Positions 12,455 through 25,019 of a stretch of 64,000 nucleotides of DNA are shown here, piece by piece. A program made the position numbers and the translations under genes. How positions within the stretch are numbered: the first letter of the stretch is position 1; the number at the start of each line of letters is the position of its first letter. The stretch is from the NCBI GenBank assembly GCA_029582155.1, contig CM055895.1, forward strand, positions 62,411,078-62,475,077, given 5' to 3'. The notes under the pieces were generated by a model. That model had not been told where the DNA came from. It saw nothing but the letters and a program-made list of their open reading frames with translations, and made no database searches. The DNA comes from Panopea generosa (taxonomy: Eukaryota; Mollusca; Bivalvia; Adapedonta; Hiatellidae).

Positions 12455-13030
12455 ATGTGGTACAAAATACATATCAGCAAACTATTGCACTTTTATTTAA
12501 ATAAAAACTAATCTGAAAGACAAATTAAGGTACGTTACATACTCATCTACGAACCAGCGTCGTTAAATAACAAATTACCGTTTTTAAATTATAACAAAGT
12601 GTGTATTAATAACAGCAATGTCTTGAAAGCAAAACCCTCCAACTAAGTTTAAATAACATGTGGGTGTTACTCGTGTAGTGTCAAGTAGTAAACTGGCACG
12701 ATATTCATTATCGAAAGACCATTGCTGTGAGCTTTGCTATGTTACGTCATAATGTCTAAACGAGGCTCAATTTAATTACCCAGCATTCACTGCAATGAAA
12801 CAATTCTGCAATAACAATTTAAGATTGAGATAAATTATTATTGATTACAATCACAGTTTATGAGTTTTTAAATCTGTATTTGCACGTAAGTTTAATTCAA
12901 TGGCTGCAATTCATTTGAATAAATATTGGAAAAAGATACCCTCGTAAAGTCATTATGTAACTTTACACACCATAAATGTAACATAAATTATACAATGTTA
13001 TGTGGCTGAAATATTGTTAATAACATTTCA
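12455..13030. repeat. Duplicated noncoding block c (copy A)
   Basis: Aligns with 24220-24860. Shared landmarks are 'ggtacaaaatacatatcag', 'actattgcactt', 'ctgaaagacaaa', 'catactcatcta.gaa.cagcgtcg', 'ggctgcaattcatttgaat' and 'ccataaatgtaacataaa', then 'tggctgaaat'. The ORF at 12262-12504 spans the junction and is low complexity, so not a gene. Confidence 0.8.
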
Positions 13031-13089
13031 CGTAGAAATGTAAAGAGCATTTGTCATGTCAAAGGAGTTTTGATAATCAATATAATCGC

Positions 13090-13335
13090 CACGGTTAAGA
13101 ATTATTTGTTATAAGTTTAATGTAGTGAAAATACATTGAAGGTATATAGAATATAGTTCACACCGGATACTGATTCTGACCAGACATAACCAATGGACAT
13201 TAGACGTTCCCAGTACAGTAACAGTGAACATTATTTGCACTTATTAACAGTTGGCGTAAAAATTTCCGACAAAACGTTTCGCTTTTTCATTTTTAGAATA
13301 TATATAAGCTAATCAAAGGTGTACTTTGTGATGAC
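13090..13335. repeat. Duplicated noncoding block d (copy A)
   Basis: Aligns with 30050-30285: 'gatactgat', 'cagacataacc', 'ggacattagacgtt', 'acagttggcgtaaa' and 'tttcgc.ttttcatttttaga' followed by 'taagctaatcaaaggtg' occur in the same order in both. Confidence 0.8.
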
Positions 13336-13760
13336 ATTCACTAATCCAGAAATTCTATCAAAATTAAAATAGTATTTAATTATTGATTTTACTCTAAAAA
13401 AGGGATATAAAAGATAAGCGTTCTGAACAAAACTATTATAGGTGAAATACTTTCCATGGAAAGCACATTAATTGAGGTCTAAATTCTATAGTAATTTTAA
13501 TCAAGTTTTGAGAATACCAATATTTTAAATAAATAGGTGTTAGTTGTACATTCTTCTTTATCTTTTTTATTTATTAATACAATTTCTGTTAGACTTGTCA
13601 AATTAAAATACGATTTCTTTATATTGGCTTGATTTTACATAATTATTTTGAAAGAAATACTTTGTTGGAATGATGTGTACATCTTTCCGCCAAGCTTTAG
13701 TTAACATATAAAATGTTCCGTTTGTTTTTTGTGTATTGCTTGTTGTGTGATCTTATTAAA
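13335..13760. repeat. Duplicated left flank of the 52-bp minisatellite (block e, copy A)
   Basis: Partner of 925-1400; the two flanks abut sister minisatellites at the same relative point. This ties the two arrays to one ancestral locus. Confidence 0.75.
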
Positions 13761-16700
13761 TATCGTGGTAGCTTGAAGATCACTGAGGAATGCATGTTGT
13801 AGCGTCTAGTTACGATCATGGTAGCTGGGTATCACTGAAGAACGTATGTTAGTGTTGTCCAGCTAAATATCATGGTATCTGGGATCACTGGAGAACGTGT
13901 GTTGTGTTGTCTAACTATAGGTCGCAGTAGCCGGGATCACTGAAGAACGCATGCTGTGTTGTCTAACTATAGGTCGTGGTAGCTGGGATCACTGAAGAAC
14001 GCATGCTGTGTTGTCTAAGTATAGGTCGTGGTATCTTTGATCACTGAAGAACGTGTGCTGTGTTTCTTAACTATAGGTAGATGGGATCACTGAAAAACTA
14101 ATGCTGTGTTGTCTAACTATAGGTCGTGGTAGCTGGGATCACTGATGAACGTATACCGTGTTGTCTAACTATAGGTCGTGGTAGCTGGGATCACTGATGA
14201 ACGTATACTGTGTTGTCTAACTATAGGTCGTGGTAGCTGGGATCACTGAAGAACGCATGTTGTGTTGTCTAACTAAAGGTCGTGGTATCTGGGATCACTA
14301 AAGAACGCATGCTGTGTTGTCTAACTAAATATCATGGTATCTGGGATCACTGAAGAACATTTATTTTGCAGTCTAGCTCTAGATCGTGGTTGCTGGGATT
14401 CAGTCAGGACGCATGCTGTGTTGTCTAACACTAGGTCGTGGAAGCTTGGATTACTGAAGAACGTGTGTTGTGTTGTCAAACTTTAGGTCGTGATATCTAG
14501 GATCACTGAAGAACGTGTGCTGTGTTGTCTAACTATAGGCCGTGTTAGCTGGCATCACTGAAGATCGCATGCTGTGTTGTATAACTATAGGACATGGTAG
14601 CTGGGACAACTGAGGAACGTGTGTTGTGTTGTCTAACTATAGGTCATGGTAGCTGGGATCACTGAAGAACGCATACTGTGTTGTCTAACTATAGGTCTTG
14701 GTAGCTGGGATCACTGAAGAACGCATACTGTGTTGTCTAACTATAGGTTGTGGTAGCTGGGATCACTGAGGAACGTGTGTTGTGTTGTCTAATAATAGGT
14801 TGTGGTAGCTGGGATCACTGAAGAACGAATGTTGTGTTATCTAACTATAGGTTGTGGTAGCTGGGGATCACTGAAGAACGCATGCTGTGTTTTCTCACTA
14901 TAGGTCGTGGTAGCTGGGATCACTGAAGAACGAATGCTGCGTTGTCAAATCACAAGTCGTGGTAGCTGGTATCACTGTGGAACGCGTGCTGTGTTCTCTA
15001 ACTATAGGTCGTGGTAACTGGGATCACTGAAGAACGCATGCTGTGTTGTCTCACTATATGTCGTGGTAGCTGGGATCACTGAAAAACACATACTGTGTTG
15101 TCTAACTATTGGTCGTGGTAGCTTTGATCACTGAAGAACGTCTAGCTAAATATCATGGTATCTGGGATCACTGAAGAACGTTTATTTTGCTGTCTAGCTC
15201 TAGATCGTGGTTGCTGTGATTCACTGAAGAGCGCACGGTGTGTTGTCTAACATTAGGTCGTGGGAGGTGGGATATCTGAAGAACGCATGCAGTGTTGTCT
15301 TACTATAGGTCGTGGTAGCTGGGATCACTGAGGAACATGTGTTGTGTTGTCTAACTATAGGTCGTGGTAGCTGGGATCACTGAAGAAAGCATGCTGTGTT
15401 GTCTAACTATAGGTTGTGGTAGCTGGTATCACTGAAGAATGCATGCTGTGTTGTCTAACTATAGTTCGTAGTAGCTGGGATCACTGAAGAACGCATGTTG
15501 TGTTGTCTTACTATAGGTCGTGGTATCTTGAATCACTGAAGAACGCATGCTGTGTTGTTTAACTTTAGGTAGTGGCAGCTGGGATCACTGAGGAATGCAT
15601 GCTGTGTTGTTTAACTATAGGTCGTGGTAGCTGGGATCACTGAAGAACGTGTGTTGTGTTGTCTAGCTAAATATCATGGTATCTGGGATCACTGAAGAAC
15701 GTTAATTTTGCTGTCTAGCTCTAGATCGTGGTTGCTGTGATTCAATGAAGAGCGCATGGTGTGTTGTCTAACATTAGGTCGTGGGAGGTGGGATATCTGA
15801 AGAACGCATGCGGTGTTGTCTTACTATAGGTCGTGGTAGCTGGGATCACTGAGGAACATGTGTTGTGTTGTCTAACTATAGGTCGTGGTAGCTGGGATCA
15901 CTAAGGAAAGCATGCTGTGTTGTCTAACTTTAGGTTGTGGTAGCTGGTATCACTGAAGAATGCATGCTGTGTTGTCTAACTATAGTTCGTAGTAGCTGGG
16001 ATCACTGAAGAACGCATGTTGTGTTGTCTAACTATAGGTCGTGGTATCTTGGATCACTGAAAAACGCATGCATTGTTGTTTAACTTTAGGTAGTGGTAGC
16101 TGGGATCACTGAGGAACGCATGCTGTGTTGTTTAACTATAGGTCGTGGTAGCTGGGATCACTGAAGAACGCATGCTGTGTTGTCTAACTATAGGTCGTGG
16201 TATCTGGGATCACTGAAGAACGCATGCTGCGTAGTCTAACTATAGGTTGTGGTAGCTGGGATCACTATAAAACGCATGTTGTGTTGTCTAACCTTAGGTC
16301 GTGGTAGCTGGGATCACTTAAGAACGCATGTTGCGTTGTCTAACTATAGGTTGTGGTAGCTGGGATCACTGAAAAACGCATGCTGTGTTGTCTAACTATA
16401 GGTTGTGGTAGCTGGGATCACTATAAAACGCATGTTGTGTTGTCTAACCTTAGGTCGTGGTAGCTGGGATCACTTAAGAACGCATGCTGTGTTGTCTAAC
16501 TATAGGTCGTGGTAGCTGGGATCACTGAAAAACGCAAACTGTGTTGTCTAACTATAGGTCGTGGTAGCTGGGATCACTGAGGGACGCATGCTGTGTTGTC
16601 TAACTATATGTCGTGGTATATGGGATCATTGAAGAACGTGTGTTGTGTTGTCTAACTACAGGTCGTGGTAGCTGGGATCACTGAAGAACGCATGCTGTGT

Positions 16701-17550
16701 TGTCTAACTAAAGGTCGTGACAGCCGGGATCACTGAAGAACACAAACTGTGTTGTCTAATTACAGGTCGTGGTAACTGAGATCACTGAAGAACGTGTGTT
16801 ATGTTGTCTAACTATAGGTCGTGGTAGCTGGGATCACTGCAGAACGTGTGTTGTGTTGTCTAACTATAGGTTGTGGTAGCTGGGAATCACTAAAGAAGAT
16901 ATGTTGGGTGGTTTAGTTACGGTCTTGGTAGCTTGGAGGCCGCTGAGGAACATATGTTGTGTTGTCTGTTTACGATCTTGTTGCTTGGGATCACTGGATA
17001 AAGTCGATTTTGGTGTCTAGTTACAATCATAGTAGCTTGGGATCACTGATTAATGTATGTTTTTTTATCTATCTGTCTATCTATTGATCGTTATAATTGT
17101 GGATCACTGGATAACGTAACTATGTTGTGTTGTTTAGTAACGATCATGGTAGCATGGACTCACTCAATAACGTATTGTGTGTTGTCTAACTCTAGATCGT
17201 AGTAGCTGGCAGGCCGCTCAAAAACGCATGTAAAATTGTCGAGTTACCATCGTGATAGCTTGGGATCAATGGATAACGTATGGTGTGTAGTCTAGCTATA
17301 TATCGTGGTAGCTGTGGATCACTCGATAACGAATGCTGTGTTGTCAAGCTCTAGATCGTGGTAGCTTGGAGGTCGCTTAAAAACGTATGTACAAGTGTCG
17401 AGTTACGATCGTGGTAGCGTATGGATAGCGTAAGGTGTGTTGTCTAGCTATGAATCGTAGTAACTGTAAGTTGTATAGTCTAGTTATGATCATGATGGCT
17501 TGGAGATCACTGAATAACGTAAGTTGATTTGTTTAGTTTAACCTTATAAA
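13745..17550. repeat. 52-bp minisatellite array, sister of the 54-bp array
   Basis: About 70 units whose landmarks are 'ggtcgtggtagctgggatca', 'ctgaagaacgcatgctgtgt' and 'tgtctaactata'. It aligns with the 54-bp unit and differs mainly by loss of two bases (gctgtggg to gctggg). Units from about 13900 to 16890 are homogeneous; 13745-13900 and 16900-17550 are degenerate and of variable length. A higher-order repeat is visible: the variant cluster starting 'ctaaatatcatggtatctgg' at 15145 recurs at 15667, a 522-bp step of ten units, with an older relative near 14323. No useful open frame is kept. Confidence 0.95.
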
Positions 17551-17699
17551 ATCCGATTTGCAAAGTAGATCTGACAGCATTGCATTACGGGTCACCTCAG
17601 ATTGGCCTTTCATTTAATTCAAACTTCCTTTGCATTACCGTACATCAATTTAATGTTGTTTGATCAAATGTGTATACATTTATAAAATCAAGTGTGCGT

Positions 17700-17920
17700 A
17701 TGTATGCAATAGACTAAAAATACAACAGAAGAAATAAAGCTCATAGAATATGAATGCTTTGACATTATATAACAGCCAAGTAAACGTGCTTTTAGTGACA
17801 TATTCCATTTGTGAAATTCTGTGTTATACTGTTGTTTAAACTGACATATGTGTTAATGAATTTGACAACACATTAATACTGTCATTTAATAGATGAAAAT
17901 AACCAGAAAGTTTTAAAACT
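17700..17920. repeat. Duplicated noncoding block f (copy B)
   Basis: Aligns with 31640-31870. Landmarks are 'aaatacaa.agagaaataaa', 'ctcatagaatat.aatg', 'tgacatattccatt' and 'aatactgtcatttaat' followed by 'gatga'. Confidence 0.65.
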
Positions 17921-17921
17921 T

Positions 17922-18285
17922 TATAATGCATTTCTGCATTAGTTACAGATTGAATTCCACCACGGAAGTGAAACCACCTACACAACAAGGAAATCAATTA
18001 CATCATATAAATCATACAAACTTATAACGTTATCAACTTTTCAAACGAGTACATCATGTGTTCTATAGATAATTATCTTTCGGTGTAACAAACGCAATGA
18101 TTAAATCAACCAACACAAAAGTTTTCACAAATAAAGAATTGATAAGAAAAATAAACAAAACATTAAACTCATAGATTTCCAAAACAACGTTGAAGCACAA
18201 AGAATGCAGGGACAATGTAAATTATTTATTCGTTTCATTACACATCTGTGGAAAAGCTATTTATCAATTGTGCATTTTCCAAGGT
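17922..18285. repeat. Duplicated noncoding block b (copy B)
   Basis: Second copy of the block at 11866-12290; it follows block f directly. In copy A the next block (c) comes within 170 bp, whereas here it is displaced to 24220 by later insertions, including the G-rich array. Confidence 0.75.
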
Positions 18286-18790
18286 TTTGAAAAGAGGAGA
18301 TGATATTAGAAACTGAATGTGCGTGTTGATACAATGAAACATATGGACAGAAATAAACTAAAATAGTATCATATACCATTCGAAATTTTAAAGAGGTAGC
18401 CCGATCACGCCAATGTTTGTAATGCAAATATATTAAATCGACTATTTTTTATAGCAAATAATTAAGATAACCAGACGCTTCAAGAACCAGTGGTAATATT
18501 TCTTTGGCAATAAAAGTGCATGCCATTGATGAAGAACAGTTTGAATGACTAGTTTATTTGGAGAATATAAACAATTTGGATGCATTTGTTAAAATCTTGA
18601 TGACGTATCAAGATTAAATGGATCACTTTTTAGTGATTGAAAATAAAATAAAATTTTGATAAAATATTGTATTTTTCACAACGTTTTTATTAAAAATATA
18701 ATTTTTTTAATATCCATGATCTAGTTATAATTATTATTTAAACAATAGCATCGCAGGCAGATGCAGACGTTCGTCGTTTTTCTAAATATA
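18286..18790. other. AT-rich noncoding spacer
   Basis: No ORF, repeat or hairpin of note is seen here. Confidence 0.4.
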
Positions 18791-18792
18791 TT

Positions 18793-18905
18793 ACGTAGGT
18801 CAAAGTGAGTGAAGTAAAATGTTTAAATTTGATGGTGATAAGTTTAAAAAAATCAATACTATTACTGAAAAAATAAAACAGATTTAAAAAAAATCACACA
18901 AAAAG
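18793..18905. repeat. Direct repeat flanking the G-rich array (left copy)
   Basis: Matches 20566-20675: both begin 'taggtc.a.gt.agtga', pass through 'gatggtgat.ag.tta' and 'attact.aaaaataaaa', and end in 'gatttaaaaaaa' plus a tca-rich end. The two copies have the same orientation and sit outside the array on either side. Confidence 0.6.
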
Positions 18906-19139
18906 TAGAGATGTCGAAGAACAGTGTTAACTCGACTTTTCTAGCCTTTTCGATCACAGAACAGTATATAATAATGTACCAACAGAAAAACAGATATATC
19001 GTATGAATGAAACCATCTTTCATATAAGCAAAATAGTAGATACATGTATGTGCAGGTAGGACTATTAGGGCAGAATAAACACTATTTCTATGTCTGGCTA
19101 AGGCTAGCTAGCCAGTACTTAAGCTGAAATGTATTTGAT

Positions 19140-20560
19140 TTAATTTTAAAATCTGGGTGTGGGTTTGGGGACGTATGTGCCAAAGTTTAATAAATAGGAA
19201 TGATTAGTTTAATACATTAAAAAATGTGGGAGGGAGAGGGTGTCTTGGGTAAAATCACAAAGTTGAAAAGGGACAGTGTATTTACTTCAATACAGAACAA
19301 TTTTTTACAAACAATTGGAGGGGATTGTGGGTCTTTGGGTTGTAAACAAAGGGGCAGAATAGAATTAAATTTAAAACAAAAAAATTAAAAAAAAAAAATG
19401 GGGTGGGGTGGGGGTTGGCGGGGATGTCCTTGGGGTCAGTAACAAAGTTGAAATGGGGCAAGATATTTAATTTAAAAAAAAAACATTAATAAAAAGAATA
19501 GGCAGGGATGAGGGTTGGGTAAGAATGAGGGTCTTGGGGTCGGTAACAAAGTTGAAATAGGGCAGAGTAGTTGATTTAATACAAAACAAAACTAAAAAAA
19601 AAACTAAAAAAAAAAATGGACTGGGATGGAGGGTTAGGGTTTGGGTTATGGTACGGTTGAGGGTTTTGGTGTCGGTAACAAAGTTGAAATGAGGCAGTGT
19701 ATTTGATTTAATACAAAATTAAAAAAAAAGAGATTGGCTGGGGATTGGGGTTAGGGGGAAAGGGTAAAGGTAAGGGTTTTTGGGTTGGTAACAAAGTTGA
19801 AATGGGGCAAAGTATTTGATTAGCTCAGTCGGTTAAACGTCTGACTATCAATCCAGGGGTCGTGAGTTCGAATCCCCCGCCCGGCAACAGTCTCCGTGAT
19901 GATTGATATACGACATTGTGTCTCATTATCATTTGTCTCTCACCACTGATTCAAGTGGGAAAGTTATCAGTTACTTGCAGAGACGAGGTGTGCTCTAGTA
20001 CTGGTTAATCCCAGGAAACAGTGGTTAGGTTAACTGATCGTCTGTTAGCCCTCGATGGCATAAAAATGACGCTAAATATTCAATCAATCATTGATTTAAT
20101 ACTAAACACAATTTAAAAAAAACAAAACAAGGGTGGGGATGGGGATGGGGATGGGGGGAGGTATAGAGTTAAGGGTATTGGGGTCAGTAACAAAGTTGAA
20201 ATGGGGCAGAGTATTTGATTTAATACAAAACAAAATTTAAAAAAAAGATGGGTGGGGAAGGGGGATGGGGGGCATTGGGGGTATGAGAGAGGGTCTTGGG
20301 GTCGGTAACTAAATTGAAATGGGACAGAGTATTTGATTTAATACAAAACAAAAATGGGGGGATGTGGTGTGGGGATGGGGATAGGGGTGCGGGTCTTTGG
20401 GTTGGTAACAAAGTTGAAATGGGGCAGAATATTTGAGTTAATACAAAACAAATTTAATAAAAAAAAGAAAAAAAATGGGCAGCAGGATGGGGGTCTTGGT
20501 AAAAAAAAACAACTGGGCAGCAGGATGGGGGTCTTTGTTGGGCTCGGGCAGGAAAGTCCA
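19140..20560. repeat. ~100-115-bp G-rich/A-rich tandem array
   Basis: About nine to ten degenerate units, each with 'gggtcttggggtcggtaaca', then 'aagttgaaatggggcagagt', then 'atttgatttaatacaaaaca' and an A-rich run leading into a run of G-clusters (gggtggggatgggg type). Unit starts of 'gtaacaaagttgaaa' can be seen near 19441, 19543, 19674, 19789, 20187, 20303 and 20405. A SINE interrupts it at about 19826-20090. All G-runs are on the plus strand, so it is strongly strand-asymmetric and could form G-quadruplexes. Confidence 0.85.
19826..20092 (+). mobile_element. tRNA-derived SINE, family 1, full length, inside the G-rich array
   Basis: The head carries an A-box-like 'tagctcagtcggttaaacg' and a B box 'gagttcgaatcccc', i.e. 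internal RNA polymerase III promoter elements. The body includes 'gtctctcaccactgattcaa', 'cagttacttgcagagacgag' and a tail 'tgatggcataaaaatgacgc' ending in 'attcaatcaatca'. The target site is visible: array sequence 'ttgatt' precedes the head and recurs right after the tail, a likely short target-site duplication. A second long copy is at 60718-61010 and a tail fragment is at 51663-51722. It needs LINE enzymes in trans. Confidence 0.85.
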
Positions 20561-20565
20561 TTAAA

Positions 20566-20675
20566 TAGGTCGAGGTCAGTGATGCAAGCTTGTTTTAGTT
20601 TATGGTGATCAGCTTACAGAATTAATGATATTACTCAAAAATAAAATTGATTTAAAAAAAAAAAAATCAAACCCG
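20566..20675. repeat. Direct repeat flanking the G-rich array (right copy)
   Basis: Partner of 18793-18905, same orientation. It could be an extra unit of a longer-period repeat or part of a composite dispersed repeat containing the G-rich array. Confidence 0.6.
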
Positions 20676-21110
20676 AGCTTAACAAAAAAATTTAACCTAA
20701 GGTTTTAAGCCCAAAGTATGGCAATTCATGTAAGTTAGCTAAAAACATTGTTTCTACAACATAATATAAATGTGTTTATGAAGTTTAGTCCCCTTAAAAT
20801 GAGTTGTTTGTTCAGAAAAAGAGAAAAAGCTGAGATAAACATAAAACTTTAACCAGCGGACGACGACGACGCCGACGACGCCAGGGTCATGACAATAGAC
20901 GAGCTCAAAACGGCCTTATAACATATTTACATGCAGATTTTGATAAAACAATACACGATCTATAAAATATCTAAACATACACTAAATTGCCTTCGTTTTC
21001 CATACTGTTGCCAGTACCACATCAAGCCTTACTGTACAACCTATTGCTACAGTTACGACAGATGTTCAAGAAATTTGAAACAGTTTGAAAAAGTATGATT
21101 CACAATCTGG
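20676..21110. repeat. Fragment of dispersed GACGC-type repeat in noncoding DNA
   Basis: Around 20810-20920 the order 'gagaaaaagctgagataaac', 'aactttaacc', then repeated gacgac/gacgcc and 'acaatag.cgagct' resembles the 3' part of the repeat at 500-905. The rest is AT-rich without features. Confidence 0.4.
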
Positions 21111-21117
21111 ACATCGA

Positions 21118-21435
21118 AAATAGTTACACTTTTATCGATAAATGTTTACACTACATATTAATGTTGTCAGTAAAATAGTTACACATTGATTGATAAATGT
21201 TTACACTACATATAAATGTGGGTAAGAAATAGTTTCACATTGATCAATAAATGTTTACACTAAATATAAATGTGGATAGAAAATAGTTACACATTGATCG
21301 ATAAATGTTTACACTACATATAAATGTTGGTAGGAAACAGTTACACATTGATCGATAAATGTTTACACTACGTATAAATGTGGGTAGAAAATAGTTAATC
21401 ATTGACTGAAAAATGTTTACACTACATATAAATGT
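21118..21435. repeat. 54-bp AT-rich tandem repeat, ~6 copies
   Basis: Units contain 'tagttacacattgatcgata', 'aatgtttacactacatataa' and 'atgtgggtagaaaa'. It shares period but no sequence with the 54-bp minisatellite at 1370-5640. Confidence 0.93.
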
Positions 21436-24215
21436 GTCTGACGATCAATATGGGAAGACGTCAAATTGATGGCAAATCAAGAGAAATATCGAAAACATTT
21501 TGAAGAAGAAATCATCTTGCAAAAAGACACTTAAACGCAGTGAACATGGTCTTTCAATTATCACGGTATTCGTGCCGTATTAACAATGTGAACCGCGTAC
21601 AATTTGCTTGGGAAACCATCAATATCAACCAACGCCACCATACATAAAGTTACGAATATGTTATGTAGGATTATTTGCACTTTTCCGTTAAATAATGTTG
21701 CAACGAAAGAAGGGTATGGCTTGGTGCATCCATATACCAGAGTTTATAGCCAATGTTATAATCATAAAAATAATAATAATAATAATATGTTGAACATATA
21801 TATTTGTTTCTATTTTGAAAGTTGAAATATTAATTACTATTTCTCAAGATATTTACTACGTTATAATATGTAACATTTATTTCGTTCTGTTTAAACATAA
21901 ATTATTGACACATTATTATAAATATATGTAAACATTCTGGTTTTGCAGGGTTTTGAAAAACGTACCGTTATATCTAGTTGATCGTGATAGCATTAAATGT
22001 AGGACATTATTCCCAAGACCACATGCAAACAGCTTAAACAAGCACATATTCATTAAAGGTAAAATCAAAATAATTAAATTCGTTGCTGTACTGCTCATTT
22101 AATTTGAATAATCGCATATCTGTTGCAACAGTCATTTCCACTCCTTTCAGCAAACCAAGACTACCATAAAGCCTAATACTCTGTATTTACGTGAATTAGT
22201 TATATGCAATAATAGGGATTATACGAAATTCCTGTAATCGGTTGTTATGTTCCAGATGTCTCGGCTGTAATGTTAAGTCTTAAAGCTCCGTATTTATTTT
22301 GTCAAGATGTGATTTTCATTTATTTATTTCTGTAAAACCCTACATTAGGGTATACACATTTGTCGTATTACCCATGATATATATGATTCCCAGAAAATGC
22401 AATGTGATAATGAACCACTTACAATCCGTATAAATTGAATTCATTAGCATTACGTGATGATGGATGGTTAAATTGTTTACAGAAATAAAAGTACCCAGTC
22501 TTGATTTTGTATTAAACTCAGTCCAAATCTAAGACGGTTGTCTAAGTCTATATATATTCGTGACATAACTCCTCCATTCAACCTAGAATAGAATGCTGTC
22601 GTTCAGTTTCTCATGAATTCATAAACGTTAACCGTACATTTCAGTTTCGAATACGATAAAAACTACGTTGTCGAGATATTGCGATATGTTCTGTTGACTC
22701 CGGATCCCGTTTCTACCGTAACAATAGAGCTTATTGAAATATGTGGTACACACGGAAACACAATGTAGGCCACACCGTTATCATTGCTGATCCATTAACC
22801 GTCTTTTAAAAATATACGGATACAAAAAAGTAATGTACAGTTACATTAATAATATAAATATAAGGAATGGATTGTATTTGTTTAATATTCACGAGATATG
22901 AACGTAGATTCTACGAGCAAAGCTTAAGTAACATTTCAATAAATGAAATTCATTCCGATTTTAAAATAATTTAATAAAATATAATTGCCATGTATTTTTG
23001 AACATTATCTCTCATTTGCTTTTTAATGAGTGTAATTTTAAATAGCTTAAAATTCATGTAAACTCTACTTTGTTATATGATTTCTACTACGATAATAACA
23101 TATAGAAATACTTGCTTACATGTAAATGTAAACAAAAAAAGAACGAGTATTAAGATGAATTGTCAGATAATGAAGAATAATTTTGTGGTAAGCCATACGG
23201 GAATTCTGACATAAATGTGTGTCGATCTGCTGACAATTTTAGATTTAGATTTAATTACATGATGTATTTGGCTGTATCAAGCGTCATCAGCCAAATATTA
23301 TACTGACGGTATTAGTTTAATAACATGTCCTATGTTAGTTAAATACATTGAGATAGTTTTAATAAAACGTCAAGTTGTTTATTGTGAAACACACAGTTTT
23401 CTTGCTGTGTAATCACCAATCGTTTTGATGCGTGATTGTGCTCAATAACGTCAAGTGTTACCTCAGATGTGCGACTCGATTGCAATACAAAGTTAAATAA
23501 GGCAAATATGTTTGTATTTGTACCTTTCCACCGTCACGTTTTATTATTTGATAATTGGAGTAGAGAGGGATTGCCTAGGCCAAATGTACTAAATAACTTA
23601 TCCAAGATGATGTTGTGTTGACACGTCTATATGTTTTAGAATTGCAACTATTGCGTGTTGGTGAAGATTCTGTTTGTACTACCCTGGTAGCTGTGTTAAT
23701 ATTGTTGTATTGTTTATGTAATAACTCAACTGAGCCATACACAAGCTTATTAAATTGCTTAAATCAAAGGCAAACAGACTTTTATCTGATTTGCTCAGTA
23801 TATAAAAGTTTCTGTAAGGAAGAAATAAAATTTTGAATGTTTAATATTTGGCAAAGAAAGAATAATAACCATTTGAATGATTAATAAACGTCTTCATCCT
23901 CTTCTTCTTACATAACTTAGGTTTGAAAAGCATGTCTTGTATTACTTTGGCATTTATTTAAACCATCAATGAATGTTCAATAAAATAATATATTAAACAG
24001 TAATGCAATACGCCATATTTCATTACCGTTTGATATGATAGTATTTGTATACGACAGTATTTATTTAACAATGTAGTTTATGTGATATTATAAAGTGTAA
24101 ATATGTTACTATGAGCAGGTTTTTATGTACAATTATATCGGTTCTGTTCTATTATGCTATTTAAACTACATTGTTTTTTCTTGTTTTTTCATTTGATGGT
24201 CATACACATCACACT
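21436..24215. other. Gene-free AT-rich stretch
   Basis: Short AT-rich ORFs (21604-21825, 21916-22098, 23436-23621, 23615-23836) have no recognisable domain. An (AAT)n tract lies at about 21767-21786. In the related copy A locus the equivalent gap between blocks b and c is only about 170 bp, so much of 18290-24215 is inserted or expanded DNA whose origin I cannot name beyond the listed repeats. Confidence 0.45.
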
Positions 24216-24219
24216 TGAT

Positions 24220-24860
24220 GTAATATCATATCAGGTACAAAATACATATCAGTTAACTATTGCACTTATAGTCTAAAACGTTCGAAACATTTAAAACTTA
24301 TCTGAAAGACAAAATGATGATACATACTCATCTATGAAATCAGCGTCGATTAGTATCTAATTATCGTCAACGTGTTCATCTTCTTATCGAACAAAAGGCG
24401 ATTTAAAGTGCATGTTCATTAAAATATCACAGAGTTACAAGGTGTGTAATAATTAAAGCAATTTCTTGAATGGAAAACCACCTAAGTTTGTGTTCATACT
24501 GCAGGTGATACTCATGTAGCGTGAAGCAGTAGAATGACACTATATTTACTATTGGAAGATCATTACTTTAACGTTGTAACGACTAAACCAGGCTTAATTT
24601 AGTTACCAAGTTTATGCATTGATGCAATTATGCATTTATATGTAAATGTACATCTAACAATTATAATTGATTATAGTCAAAGTTTATAAGATGTTAAATC
24701 TGTATTTACGGCTGCAATTCATTTGAATTATTATTGAAATAGGATATCCTCGTTAAGTTAAGTCATTATTTTAATATCTACTATAAATGTAACATATAAA
24801 CTGAACCAAAAAAGAATATTTCGTTAACATTTAACTAAATTTGGCTGAAATCTTCTGTTT
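24220..24860. repeat. Duplicated noncoding block c (copy B)
   Basis: Second copy of 12455-13030, with the same landmark order. The minus-strand ORF at 24824-25042 starts in the neighbouring hairpin and is not a gene. Confidence 0.8.
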
Positions 24861-25019
24861 GTTGTATAATTATGTCTTGTCAATCTACTGAAATAGCTAA
24901 ATTGGACAGAAATTATCAATTTCATTGTTTTATTAGAATTTAAAACAGGAAGGAATGATTTCAAAATCGAGTTATTAGTAGCGTATGTGGCCGCCGCGTG
25001 CGATGATGACTGCTTGACA

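Noticed and set aside
19630-19660. Telomere-like ggttaggg
   Set aside because: Only one or two chance hexamers within a G-rich array; no TTAGGG run.
18793-20675. Element bounded by long terminal direct repeats
   Set aside because: The direct repeats are short, worn and lack the end signals or coding content of such an element; a composite tandem repeat explains them better.
23436-23836. Two adjoining plus-strand ORFs as one gene
   Set aside because: No recognised domain, no splice or start context, and composition equal to nearby noncoding DNA.
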